A DNA stretch of 64,000 nucleotides from Streptomyces sp. CB09001 (GTDB taxonomy: Bacteria; Actinomycetota; Actinomycetes; Streptomycetales; Streptomycetaceae), in NCBI RefSeq assembly GCF_003369795.1, contig NZ_CP026730.1, forward strand, positions 4,207,001 to 4,271,000, in the 5' to 3' direction. Every line of letters begins with the position of its first letter. Positions within the stretch are counted from its first letter, which is position 1. Under the pieces are notes generated by a model. It did not search any database, was not told the DNA's origin, and saw only the letters and a list, made by a program, of their open reading frames with translations. Position numbers and translations under genes: made by a program. Of the stretch, positions 51,036 to 58,789 are shown one piece after another.

Positions 51036-51357
51036 CGCTGACCTCCGGGGCCGAGAAACGGAGCGAGACGGCGTGCCGGACGAATGCCGGTGGTGGCGCC
51101 ACGCGATGCTGCCGGACGTGGTCTGCCCAGGCGAGGGGCCAGACCCAGCGTCCGTCGGTCATGACTCCCACACGTACGCGCACGTCAGCCGAGTCGGAGA
51201 ACGGATCCGGCAGAGTGCCCGGTGAGAACAGGACGGGCTCCGCCTCCTCCAGGAATCCGGCCAGAGACTCGGCCAGCTCGTCGGAGAGAGTGCCGGGGGC
51301 GAAGTCGGACTCCAGCTGCGGCACGCCGACGAGATGCGGCACGGGCACCCTGACCAT
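50983..51357 (-). CDS. Hypothetical protein, paralogue of 50568 gene
   Basis: A 124-aa protein, ATG 51357, two bases after the WXG100 partner gene. It has MVRVPVPHLVGVPQLESDFAPGTLSDELAESLAGFLEEAEPVLFSPGT then ADVRVRVGVMTDGRWVWPLAWADHVRQH. It overlaps the next gene by about 53 bp. The family is unknown. The tandem copy and T7SS context fit an immunity protein. Confidence 0.55.
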   Translation of the reverse strand: MVRVPVPHLVGVPQLESDFAPGTLSDELAESLAGFLEEAEPVLFSPGTLPDPFSDSADVRVRVGVMTDGRWVWPLAWADHVRQHRVAPPPAFVRHAVSLRFSAPEVSVERALAIARAEGLPLPD

Positions 51358-51359
51358 CG

Positions 51360-51701
51360 CTACTTGTCGCCGCCCTTGCCGCCCTTGCCGCCCCGCTTGT
51401 CCTCCGTCTTCACGGCGTCGTTGACCTGCTTGGTGAGTTCGTCGTCGAGCTTCTTGAACTCGCGGACCACGGCGTCGGACATGCTCGCGAGGGCGTCGAG
51501 CTGCTGGGTGATGTCCTCGCGGCCGTCCTCCCAGTTGGACTCGAAGTCGCCGAGGGCGTCGTTGACGCTGCCGTCGCCGATGTCGTCCTCGTAGGACTCG
51601 AAGAGCTTCGCCGTGTGGTTCAGCCGCGTCTTGAGCGACCGCAGCCGGCGCCCGTAGTCCTCCAGCTCGGTCAACGGGAGTGCGAGGTCGCTCTTGCCCA
51701 T
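51360..51701 (-). CDS. WXG100-type partner protein, module 3
   Basis: A 113-aa helical protein. Its core SVNDALGDFESNWEDGREDITQQLDALASMSDAVVREFKKLDDELTKQV matches the module-1 partner FEDFAGNWELSRKRLTEEVDAL, with F-x-x-L-D in the C-terminal T7SS motif position. It ends in a Gly/Lys-rich tail. In this module it comes after the effector, the reverse of modules 1 and 2. Confidence 0.75.
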   Translation of the reverse strand: MGKSDLALPLTELEDYGRRLRSLKTRLNHTAKLFESYEDDIGDGSVNDALGDFESNWEDGREDITQQLDALASMSDAVVREFKKLDDELTKQVNDAVKTEDKRGGKGGKGGDK

Positions 51702-51723
51702 GGCCCGGAGTCCTCTCTGCAGG

Positions 51724-52347
51724 TCAGGCGAAACGGAAGGTGCTGGTCACAGCGTCGAAGATGTCGTGGAACGCCTCGGCGAGGTCCAGCACCGGGCTGG
51801 CTCCGGAGACGAGGACGACCCGGTCGGTGGTTCCCGGGACGGGGATGTACGTCTGTGTCAGCGCCATACGCAGGGTACGACTGTCGCCCGGCGCCACGGG
51901 CACGTCCTCGACGCCGTACGTCCTCGCGGCCGGGCCCACTTCGGGGACGTCGACGGTCGTCACCTTGCGCCAGGCGGCGCCTTCACGCCGCGCGGTGATC
52001 GTACGCAGGCTGTCGGCGATGGCCCGGGGGTCGGTGGACAGAGCGACCCCCTGCTTGTTCTTGGCGCCGAGCACGGACACGGTGACGGTCGCGGTGAGCG
52101 GGACACCGTCGAAGTTCTCCGCCATGCAGCCCAGGTAGAGGGCACCGGAGTCGTGGGCGTCCTTGGCCATCTTCCGGAGCATGGCGGTCAGGTCGGCGCG
52201 ATACGGCGCCAGCTCGGGCGTCTCGGCGAGGCGTTCATCCACCAAGGCGCGGATCGTAGCCTCCCGGCCTTCGGGACGGATGTCGAACTCCCACCACGAT
52301 TCCGGGACCGAAAGGGATACACCAATGGGCGTGGAAGGTGTGGACAT
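51724..52347 (-). CDS. Hypothetical T7SS-module protein, module 3 (Mog1/PsbP-like fold suspected)
   Basis: A 207-aa soluble protein. GVSLSVPESWWEFDIRPEGREATIRALVDERLAETPELAPYRADLTAMLRKMAKDAHDSGALYLGCMAENFDGVPLTATVTVSVLG covers the N-terminal half. It ends LTQTYIPVPGTTDRVVLVSGASPVLDLAEAFHDIFDAVTSTFRF. It is the intact counterpart of the amber-split gene at 39146-39682 and resembles 34337. ATG 52347 overlaps the stop of the upstream gene (TGATG). Function unknown. Confidence 0.62.
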   Translation of the reverse strand: MSTPSTPIGVSLSVPESWWEFDIRPEGREATIRALVDERLAETPELAPYRADLTAMLRKMAKDAHDSGALYLGCMAENFDGVPLTATVTVSVLGAKNKQGVALSTDPRAIADSLRTITARREGAAWRKVTTVDVPEVGPAARTYGVEDVPVAPGDSRTLRMALTQTYIPVPGTTDRVVLVSGASPVLDLAEAFHDIFDAVTSTFRFA

Positions 52348-53030
52348 CAGGCCTCGTCGTCGTAACTTACCGGGGTGTAATTCTGAACGTACTCAGTGAG
52401 GAATGCCACCGCCTCACGAGGTAGGCGCAGCGGTGCGCGAGCCACGTACTCGAGCAGCAGTTTCGGCGGGTAGTAGTCGACCGCTTCGTATTCCACGACG
52501 TCCGGCTCGTAGCGGTCCGTCACGCCCAGGACGGACAGCAGGGACGCAAGGCTCAACTCCCTGACGTCGTCACCGAGGTCGACCGGGAGACGGTACGGGA
52601 CGACGTCCGAGGAAGACCGGAGAGCGGCGCCGCGGGCGAGTTCAGTGATGTCCTCCAGGCGCAGCCGGAACCACGGTCCGTTGCGCTTCACCACCATCCA
52701 CCGGTCGGCAACGCCGCTCTGGAACACGCAGCATTCGGCACCGGAAAAGATCTCCGTCATGCCCAGGCCCATCCTGGTAAGGGAAGGAGGAGAACCATCA
52801 AGGCTTTCGACCTCTTCATGACCGGCGCGCAGCATGTGGGTGAACTCGTCGAAGAAGAGCCCGCTTCGATCCGACTCCGACAGACAGGAGAAATGGAGGT
52901 TGCCGTCGAGGAAGGACGGTTTCGGGGCCCACGGATCCCGCAGCAGACGGTACCCGGCGACACCGTCGCACTGTCCCGCGATGAGTGGAGCCGGAGCACC
53001 ACAGATCTGGCACTCATTCACGTCTGGCAT
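52347..53030 (-). CDS. Putative immunity protein of the module-3 toxin
   Basis: A 227-aa soluble protein. The CxxCGAP pair near the N-terminus (ECQICGAP) is zinc-finger like. The middle contains NLHFSCLSESDRSGLFFDEFTHMLR and FQSGVADRWMVVKRNGPWFRLRLEDI. No signal peptide. It begins 77 bp after the stop of the large toxin gene and is coupled to the Mog1-like gene downstream, the usual position for an immunity gene. No family recognised. Confidence 0.6.
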   Translation of the reverse strand: MPDVNECQICGAPAPLIAGQCDGVAGYRLLRDPWAPKPSFLDGNLHFSCLSESDRSGLFFDEFTHMLRAGHEEVESLDGSPPSLTRMGLGMTEIFSGAECCVFQSGVADRWMVVKRNGPWFRLRLEDITELARGAALRSSSDVVPYRLPVDLGDDVRELSLASLLSVLGVTDRYEPDVVEYEAVDYYPPKLLLEYVARAPLRLPREAVAFLTEYVQNYTPVSYDDEA

Positions 53031-53106
53031 CTTGATCGCCTGTCGGTCCGGGTCGGGGTCACTTGAATCGCAGCGGAAGGCGGGCAGTGCGTCGATCCTT
53101 CTATCA

Positions 53107-54693
53107 TCATAGGCCGGTCACTGGGACGATTCCGCCGCGCTCGCCGATGGGGCCGCCCGGAGGGTAAGTGCCCGGAGGCAATTCCAGAACGCCGGTGTTG
53201 TCGAAGAACCGGACCTGCCCGTCGCGGCTGATGACCGCTTCCATATGAGGGGACCTCTTGTTGTCCAGGTCGCGGCTCATGCTGTTCTTCATGCCACGAG
53301 CGGCTTCCATCTCGTCGGGCGGCCCGGGCAGGCGGTCTTCGGGATGCGTGTGCACGGTGAACTTGTAGCCCTCGTCGCGCAGTTCCTTCGGGACGATCGT
53401 CGTAACCTCGTCCCCCTGGAAGAGGCGCATCTGTCCCGAGGGGTTCTGTACGACCGCGTGCTCCACTCCGTGGAACTGCTGAAGTTCGGACATGTGAGAT
53501 ATGTTGACTTCGTTGGGTGAAATGCGAACGGGCCCTTTGGTCAGGTCCCTTGCCAATTGCCGCGCCTTGGGGGTGAGGGCCCGGTAGGGGATCGTGCCGC
53601 CGAAGAGACGGGTAGATCCTTTGAACGGGCGGTAGATGCCGCGTAGGCCCTCTCCGGACCTCAGCTGCTGGATCTTCTTGAGCAGCCCTCCACCGATTCC
53701 CTTCATGAAACCGGTGCCCAAGGCCCGCAGGCCGCCCGCCTTCCACAGCTTGCCGAGCTTCGCGAGGCTGGTGAAGCCCTTGGTGGCCGGTATGCAGTCC
53801 AGGGCGGCCCATAGGAGATCACCCCAGCCGGCCTCGCCTTTGATGACTTTTCTTATCGTGTCCGCCATCACGACGAGTGCCGCCGCGAACACCAGCCAGC
53901 CCAGCGGGCCGCCCACGATCATCACGATGATGCCGACGATCGTCACGACCCACTTGCATATGGTGACGATCTCGTCCCAGTGGTCGGAGACCCAGTCGCC
54001 GATCTCCTCCCACCAGTGCCGGTTGGGGATACCGGCGTCGGAGGCCTCCCGGAGCTTGGTCACCGTCCGGCGGGCGGCCTCCTCGCGCAGCCCCTTCGCC
54101 TGACCGGCGAGCTTCTTGGCCGCGTCGAGGGCGCTCTGGGCACTCCCCACGTTCCGCTCGGCCGCCGCCTGCCGGGCCTTGGCGTGCTGGGCGTCACGCG
54201 TGGCGCGGCGGACGTCGGCCTCGTCGGGCTTGGGGACGTCCTTGCCGCCGCTCTTGGCCGGGTCGTACGAGTCGCTCTTCTCGGTCGCCCTGCGCACCCA
54301 GTCATCAGCACCGGTCAGTGCGGTCTGGGCGGTGGTGAGTTCCTCGCGGGCCTTGCGGCCGTCACGCAGCGCCTTGTCGGCCTTCTCCTGGGCGTCCTGG
54401 AGATCGGGCCAGAAGGTGGCCAGCGCGTCGCCCGCCAGGCCGTACGACTTCTTCAGCTTGCGCAGCTTCTTCGGGGCGTCCTCGAACTCCTCGGCGAACA
54501 CCTCCGCCGTCTTGCCCGCCCAGGAGAGGATCTCCTCCTCCTTGGCGATGCCCTTGAGGTCGCGCAGTACGTCGGACACGTCGTCGGCGAAGTCGTGCAG
54601 GGTGCCGGCGAGTTTGCGAATGCGGTCGGGGTCGCCCGGCGTCGGGTCATTGTCCAGGTCGAGTACGTACCAGTCCGCCGGCCTGTGCGACAC
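53107..54693 (-). CDS. T7SS-type polymorphic toxin with HxHP-containing C-terminal domain, module 3
   Basis: A 528-aa protein. The N-terminal WYVLDLDNDPTPGDPDRIRKLAGTLHDFA is the T7SS-type segment. It is followed by helices with a SWAGKTAEVFAEEF WXG-like turn (about 57-70), coiled coil to about 210, and hydrophobic helices (about 250-290). The domain linker EAGWGDLLWAALDCIPATKGF precedes a C-terminal domain from about residue 370. This contains GVEHAVVQNPSGQ, FTVHTHPEDRLPGPPDEM (about 445-462) and SPHMEAVISRDGQVRFFD. The E...HxHP pair recalls JAB/MPN metalloproteases, but the usual S-x2-D spacing is missing. ATG 54693 is used. Confidence 0.75.
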   Translation of the reverse strand: MSHRPADWYVLDLDNDPTPGDPDRIRKLAGTLHDFADDVSDVLRDLKGIAKEEEILSWAGKTAEVFAEEFEDAPKKLRKLKKSYGLAGDALATFWPDLQDAQEKADKALRDGRKAREELTTAQTALTGADDWVRRATEKSDSYDPAKSGGKDVPKPDEADVRRATRDAQHAKARQAAAERNVGSAQSALDAAKKLAGQAKGLREEAARRTVTKLREASDAGIPNRHWWEEIGDWVSDHWDEIVTICKWVVTIVGIIVMIVGGPLGWLVFAAALVVMADTIRKVIKGEAGWGDLLWAALDCIPATKGFTSLAKLGKLWKAGGLRALGTGFMKGIGGGLLKKIQQLRSGEGLRGIYRPFKGSTRLFGGTIPYRALTPKARQLARDLTKGPVRISPNEVNISHMSELQQFHGVEHAVVQNPSGQMRLFQGDEVTTIVPKELRDEGYKFTVHTHPEDRLPGPPDEMEAARGMKNSMSRDLDNKRSPHMEAVISRDGQVRFFDNTGVLELPPGTYPPGGPIGERGGIVPVTGL

Positions 54694-54771
54694 CGTGTTC
54701 TCCCCCGTGCACGTGCGATGCCCTCGCTTGGAACGCGCGTCTGAACTTAGCGCACACGAGCGTATCGCCGG

Positions 54772-54963
54772 TCAGACAGTGGTCCTCTTGAGGCTCTGTA
54801 TGAGGGCGGCGAAGGATCCGATCTGGACGGTGACTGTGCCCTGTGAGGGCGCCTTCGAGTCGCGTACGGCTATGCGGGTGTGCAGGGCTGCTATCTCCAC
54901 GCAGGTGTTGCCGTCGCCGCCCTCGGAGTAGGAGGACTTCCGCCAGCGGGGGCGTACGGTCAC
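54772..54963 (-). CDS. DUF397-family small protein
   Basis: A 63-aa protein. The DUF397 core RWRKSSYSEGGDGNTCVEIAALHTRIAVRDSKAPSQGTVTV fills almost the whole length. These proteins are paired with XRE/DUF5753 regulators throughout Streptomyces and modulate them. GTG 54963 follows TGAGG-TACGGGAC with good spacing, right after the regulator's stop; a longer ATG start at 55008 overlaps the regulator. Confidence 0.85.
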   Translation of the reverse strand: MTVRPRWRKSSYSEGGDGNTCVEIAALHTRIAVRDSKAPSQGTVTVQIGSFAALIQSLKRTTV

Positions 54964-54973
54964 GTCCCGTACC

Positions 54974-55825
54974 TCACAATTCCTTCGCCAGGTGGTGGAT
55001 GAAATCACGCGTCCGATGGGGATCGAGTGACGCCTGCTCCACCTTACGGAACAGCGTTCGAAAGCGCTCCAGTTGCGACTGGGCGTCCAGGAACGCCGTG
55101 CCGTTGGGGGAGTCGCGAAGCACGGTGTCCAGCTGAGGGAGTGGCCCGCCCAGATGCATCATGGCAGCGCTGGCGCCGGCGAAGTGATCGGTGTCGAACG
55201 GGATGACCCGCACCGTGACGTGTTCCCTCTCCGACTCGTCCAGGAGCCTGCGCAACTGCGCTCGCCACACTCCGCGGTCGCCCACGCGGATGCGTAGCGC
55301 GGCTTCGTGGACCACGGTCTCGTAGGCCGCTCGAGCATCGCGCTCGATCACCGCACGGCGTCTCAAGCGATGCTCCACGCGTGGAATCAGCTCGCTGTCC
55401 GGCAACTCCGGCACCATGTAACCGAAGACCGCGCGTGCGTAGTCGGGCGTCTGGAGCAGCCCCGGGACATGAGTGATCACGACCTCGTGAAGGAACGTCG
55501 CGTGGTGCTCCAACTCGGCGACGTCCAGGAACACCGGAGGCAGAATTCCTCGGAACTCCTCCCACCATCCCTGAGTGCGATCGGTCGCCATCGTCACCAA
55601 GGCGTCGACCAGAGCTTCGTCGGCGCAGGCGTAGTGAGCGGCCAGCCGTCGCACACGCGCCTCGCTCGCCCCGGCGAAGCCTGCTTCAACCTGACTCATC
55701 TGAGCCGAAGTCGAGCTGATTAACCCCGCCGCCTCCCGTGCCTTCAGCCCGGCGGCCTCCCGCAACCTGCGCAGTTCCGTACCCAGACGTGCCTGCCGCG
55801 CCGTTGGCCGACTCCTTGGCGCCAC
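54974..55825 (-). CDS. XRE-family regulator with DUF5753 domain
   Basis: A 283-aa regulator. The N-terminal helix-turn-helix reads TELRRLREAAGLKAREAAGLISSTSAQMSQVEAGFAGAS (about 14-52). A long DUF5753 domain follows, with WWEEFRGILPPVFLDVAELEHHATFLHEVVITHVPGLLQTPDYARAV typical of this group. It pairs with the DUF397 gene downstream and with a divergent anti-sigma-type ATPase, the standard Streptomyces trio. GTG 55825 follows CCGGAGGAAACAC. An AT-rich palindrome about 75 bp upstream could be its operator. Confidence 0.9.
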   Translation of the reverse strand: MAPRSRPTARQARLGTELRRLREAAGLKAREAAGLISSTSAQMSQVEAGFAGASEARVRRLAAHYACADEALVDALVTMATDRTQGWWEEFRGILPPVFLDVAELEHHATFLHEVVITHVPGLLQTPDYARAVFGYMVPELPDSELIPRVEHRLRRRAVIERDARAAYETVVHEAALRIRVGDRGVWRAQLRRLLDESEREHVTVRVIPFDTDHFAGASAAMMHLGGPLPQLDTVLRDSPNGTAFLDAQSQLERFRTLFRKVEQASLDPHRTRDFIHHLAKEL

Positions 55826-55880
55826 GTGTTTCCTCCGGGCCTCAACTCGTCTGTCCCTGTACCGCTTACGGGGCCAGATT

Positions 55881-55916
55881 AGAGCAATGGCTTGCGTGGG
55901 CAAAAATTTTTGCTCT
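55881..55916. promoter_or_regulatory. AT-rich palindrome between regulator and ATPase genes
   Basis: A perfect 14-bp palindrome GCAAAAATTTTTGC (55900-55913) is nested in a wider inverted pair AGAGCAA (55881-55887) / TTGCTCT (55910-55916). Such AT-richness is rare here. It lies in the 213-bp divergent gap, which holds no gene. A binding site for the XRE regulator is the simplest reading. Confidence 0.6.
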
Positions 55917-56038
55917 ACCGTCGGTGATGCGACGCACACGGAGTGCTGTCGATGGGCTGGAAGAGCACCGTGTCGTCCTGATCACGACGGTTGCGGCGAT
56001 GCCACCTGCCTCCCCCTTCCGACGAACGGAGTTCCCTC

Positions 56039-56464
56039 ATGCCTGAAACCGAGCCCTTCGACCCGGCTGCTCCCTGGGAGTACACCCTCTACATCCCGAA
56101 CGACTTGCGCGCCGTCACCGTCTGCCGCCGCACTCTTCGTCTCATCCTCACCATGCACGGCCTCATCCGCCTCGTGGACACCGCCGAGTTGCTCGCGACG
56201 GAGCTGGTCTCCAACGCCGTACGGCACACCAAGGGGCCCGCCGCGCTGCGGGTGCGGTGGGCGGCGGGTGTGCTGCGGGTCGGGGCGTGGGACGCCGACC
56301 CGGGGCCGCCGGAGCCGCCCGGGAACCTGGACGCGCTCACGGAGGCGGAGGAGGGCCGCGGCCTCGCGCTCGTGCGGGCGTGCGCGGACCTGTGGGGGTG
56401 GCAACCGCTGGCCAGGGACGGGAACCGGGGCAAGTACGTGTGGTGTGACCTTGTCGCGGCGTAG
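56039..56464 (+). CDS. Anti-sigma-type ATP-binding (HATPase_c) protein
   Basis: A 141-aa GHKL ATPase like RsbW/SpoIIAB-type proteins. The N-box ELLATELVSNAVRHTKGPAALRVR (about 42-65) and G-box region EEGRGLALVRACADLWGWQP (about 101-120) are present. It ends RDGNRGKYVWCDL. ATG 56039 begins PETEPFDPAAPWEYTLYIPND; an upstream in-frame ATG at 55991 has no ribosome site. It is divergent from the XRE/DUF397 pair, the common triad. Confidence 0.85.
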   Translation: MPETEPFDPAAPWEYTLYIPNDLRAVTVCRRTLRLILTMHGLIRLVDTAELLATELVSNAVRHTKGPAALRVRWAAGVLRVGAWDADPGPPEPPGNLDALTEAEEGRGLALVRACADLWGWQPLARDGNRGKYVWCDLVAA

Positions 56465-56499
56465 CGGGACGATCGGGCCGTACCGGAGAGGTGGGACGC

Positions 56500-56745
56500 G
56501 TGCCTAGGAAGATCCGTTACTTCTTCGACAACCCAGTGGCTGTGCAGGTCCGCGAGGAAGGCCGGGTGGAGGGCTGGATCCAGGAGCGAGCCAGGATGAC
56601 GCTCCGCATTCTCGAATGGCGGGACATCCCGGTGTGCTTCGCTCTGCGGGAGCGCGTGCTCGACTGCTGGGACCTCGACCAGCTCGAAGTCTGGGCGCGG
56701 CGTGCGCTGACCGCGGAGCGGGCCGAGGATCTGTTCAGCGGTTGA
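56500..56745 (+). CDS. Small protein resembling the C-terminal tail of Rpn-like/PD-(D/E)XK proteins
   Basis: An 81-aa protein: KIRYFFDNPVAVQVREEGRVEGWIQERARMTLRILEWRDIPVCFALRERVLDCWDLDQLEVWARRALTAERAEDLF. The ILEWRxIxVxxxLRERVLxCxDLxxLExWxxRAxTAxxAEDLF pattern is typical of the C-terminal part of large actinobacterial nuclease-like proteins. The nuclease part is absent. GTG 56500 is preceded by GGAGAGG. It may be a stand-alone small gene or a remnant. It converges on and overlaps 56735-57844 by 11 bp. Confidence 0.6.
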   Translation: MPRKIRYFFDNPVAVQVREEGRVEGWIQERARMTLRILEWRDIPVCFALRERVLDCWDLDQLEVWARRALTAERAEDLFSG

Positions 56746-57844
56746 TGGACTGGATCTCCTGGACTTCCATGTCCTGGGTCGTCTCGAAGGTGCCGTCCGG
56801 CAGGTCGCCCTGGGCGCCGCCGTTGCCTTCCCAGGAGATCTCCCAGGTGATCGAGGCCTTCAGCTGGTACGGCTCGCCGTTCGACGCGCGTAGGTAGCGG
56901 ATGCCGCAGGGAGGCGTCTCGTCGGCCTTGCCCTTCGTGTACGGCGTACCGATGGAGCCGTCGGCGTTGATCTCGCAGTCGCCGGAGGCGGGAAAGGTCT
57001 CGGCGTCGGCCGTGCCGGGTTCCAGATGGAGGGCGATCGGCTTCGCGGTCGTCTCCGCCCACAGACCGGTGCCCGGCAGCTCGGCCCGGACCTTGACCTC
57101 CTTGAAGGTGCCCTTGTCCAGCCAGACCCAGGTGGGGAGATTGACGGTGGACTTCGTCCGGGGCTTCAGCTCGACCTCGGTCTTGGGTACGTCGATCTGG
57201 TCGTACGCGTAGGCCGCGAGCGTCTCGGGGGTGGGGGCGTGCTCGTCGTCCGGGATCGTGCCGGCGTCCTGCCAGAACATGACGCGGCCGCAGTCCCAGG
57301 CCTTGGTGTCGTGCTCGTGCCCCTTGCGGACCACGCTGCGCCAGAACATCCCGTCCTTGCCCACGTTGTAGTCCTTGTAGCCCTTGGCCATGGTGTTCTG
57401 CGACGAGTTGACGTCGAAGTTGTCCTGCTCCTCGCCCTCCTCGTAGTGATCCACGAAGATGCCCGAGGTCCAGAACTCGTGGGCGTTCACGGCGCCCAGG
57501 CCGCCGTTCTTCTTCAGATCCGCAACCGCGGACTTGAGCTGTTCGGGAGTGAACACGGGCTCGTACCAGCAGACGGGCGGCTCCCAGTTGGGGTCGACGG
57601 AGGTGAGGTCCTCCATGGAGCCGCTGCCGGTCCGGCCGTCGGGATAGGTGAGCCGAATCCTGGACTGGGAGACCGACGACAGCAGGGTGCGGCCGTTCGC
57701 GTCGCCCTTGGGGCTCTCGTCGGCTGGAGGCGTCGTGGTGTTGCCGGGGGTGCCGTTGGCATGGGCCGCCGGGGCCAGGCCTCCGACCATGACGATCGAC
57801 AGAGCTGCGGACGACCAGTAGAGGCGGCGACGACGCACGGTCAT
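56735..57844 (-). CDS. Secreted protein of unknown function, paralogue of 39791-40876
   Basis: A 369-aa exported protein. The signal-like N-terminus is RRRRLYWSSAALSIVMVGGLAPAAHA. The body contains WEPPVCWYEPVFTPEQLK, GYKDYNVGKDGMFWRSV, TVNLPTWVWLDKGTFKEVKVR, PASGDCEINADGSIGTPYTKGK and PPCGIRYLRASN...WEISWEGNGGAQGDLPDGTFETTQDMEVQEIQSINR. Each block matches the protein at 39791-40876. ATG 57844 overlaps the stop of the lipoprotein gene (ATGA). It is associated with no recognised enzyme. Confidence 0.75.
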   Translation of the reverse strand: MTVRRRRLYWSSAALSIVMVGGLAPAAHANGTPGNTTTPPADESPKGDANGRTLLSSVSQSRIRLTYPDGRTGSGSMEDLTSVDPNWEPPVCWYEPVFTPEQLKSAVADLKKNGGLGAVNAHEFWTSGIFVDHYEEGEEQDNFDVNSSQNTMAKGYKDYNVGKDGMFWRSVVRKGHEHDTKAWDCGRVMFWQDAGTIPDDEHAPTPETLAAYAYDQIDVPKTEVELKPRTKSTVNLPTWVWLDKGTFKEVKVRAELPGTGLWAETTAKPIALHLEPGTADAETFPASGDCEINADGSIGTPYTKGKADETPPCGIRYLRASNGEPYQLKASITWEISWEGNGGAQGDLPDGTFETTQDMEVQEIQSINR

Positions 57845-58506
57845 CCCTTGCACTCCTTCACCCGTCCCTGCACCTCGATCTGCCGCGCCTGCCACACCGC
57901 CGCCGACGCCTCGGAAGGGCTCATCAGCAGGCTGAACTTCTGGTAGCTGTCCAGGTTCTCCTCGGTGTAGTTGACCTTCCCGGTCTCGACCTTCTTGCTG
58001 TAGAACTTCGCCTGGTTGCGGCAGAAGCTGACGAGCACCGACTTGCCCTCACCCACGGGGTCGATACTGGCGTTGAAGTACCGGTCGTCTCCGGTGACCG
58101 TCCAGCCGTCCTTGACCCACGCCTCGATCTGGGACTTCGCGTATTTCTCGGCGCCGCCGGTCGAATAGAACTGATACGCGGGGTCGTTCGGATCCTGCTG
58201 CGCGATGCCGTGGTCCAGGGCGCGGATGTAGTTCGCGGCGTCCTCCAGCGCTGCGGCCTGGTCCGCGTCCGACGGCCGCTGGAAGTCGAAGACCAGCTTC
58301 AAGTCCTCGGGCAGGCTCACGTCCGGCCGGTCCACGTCGGCCGCTCCCGACGCCGAGGTCGACGGAGACGAGGTGCTCGCCCCCGTCCCCGCCCCCTTGA
58401 TGTCGTCCGGGGACGACTCGTCGCCGTCTCCGCCGCAGGCGGTCAGGAGCAGGGCCGCCGTCGCGGCGAAGGTGGCGGCGGTCATGGTGAGGGCGCTGCG
58501 GGCCAC
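57841..58506 (-). CDS. Lipoprotein, partner of the secreted protein (pair 2)
   Basis: A 221-aa lipoprotein. The lipobox LLLTACGGD follows a short basic leader, then a Ser/Asp-rich linker. The globular part VSLPEDLKLVFDFQRPSDADQAAALEDAANYIRALDHGI...KYAKSQIEAWVKDGWTVTGDDRYFNA...VLVSFCRNQAKFYSKKVETGKV aligns throughout with the lipoprotein at 40873-41544. GTG 58506 follows GGGGGG. The pair sits 16 kb from its paralogue, with the Tad operon between them. Confidence 0.8.
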   Translation of the reverse strand: MARSALTMTAATFAATAALLLTACGGDGDESSPDDIKGAGTGASTSSPSTSASGAADVDRPDVSLPEDLKLVFDFQRPSDADQAAALEDAANYIRALDHGIAQQDPNDPAYQFYSTGGAEKYAKSQIEAWVKDGWTVTGDDRYFNASIDPVGEGKSVLVSFCRNQAKFYSKKVETGKVNYTEENLDSYQKFSLLMSPSEASAAVWQARQIEVQGRVKECKG

Positions 58507-58789
58507 TGGTGTTCCCCCCGGGATGCGGCGTGTGCGAGAGGGAACGAAGCTACCAGGGGTGCGTGCACGGCCTCTGACCGGTTTTCGGGGATTGTGTGCG
58601 GTGTGTGAAGAGGGTCTCCGTAGAGGCGGGCAAAGGGCGTGAAACGGGCGGACGTTGTGATGTGGGCCTCCCTCGCCCCTTCGCCGCCGCCGGTGGGAGT
58701 CCATAAGATCTCGGTAGGCTCAGCACACCCCTCTTACTGGACGCCCCCGCGGCTTTCGCCGCCCACGACCACGACCCAGGACTCCGCCC

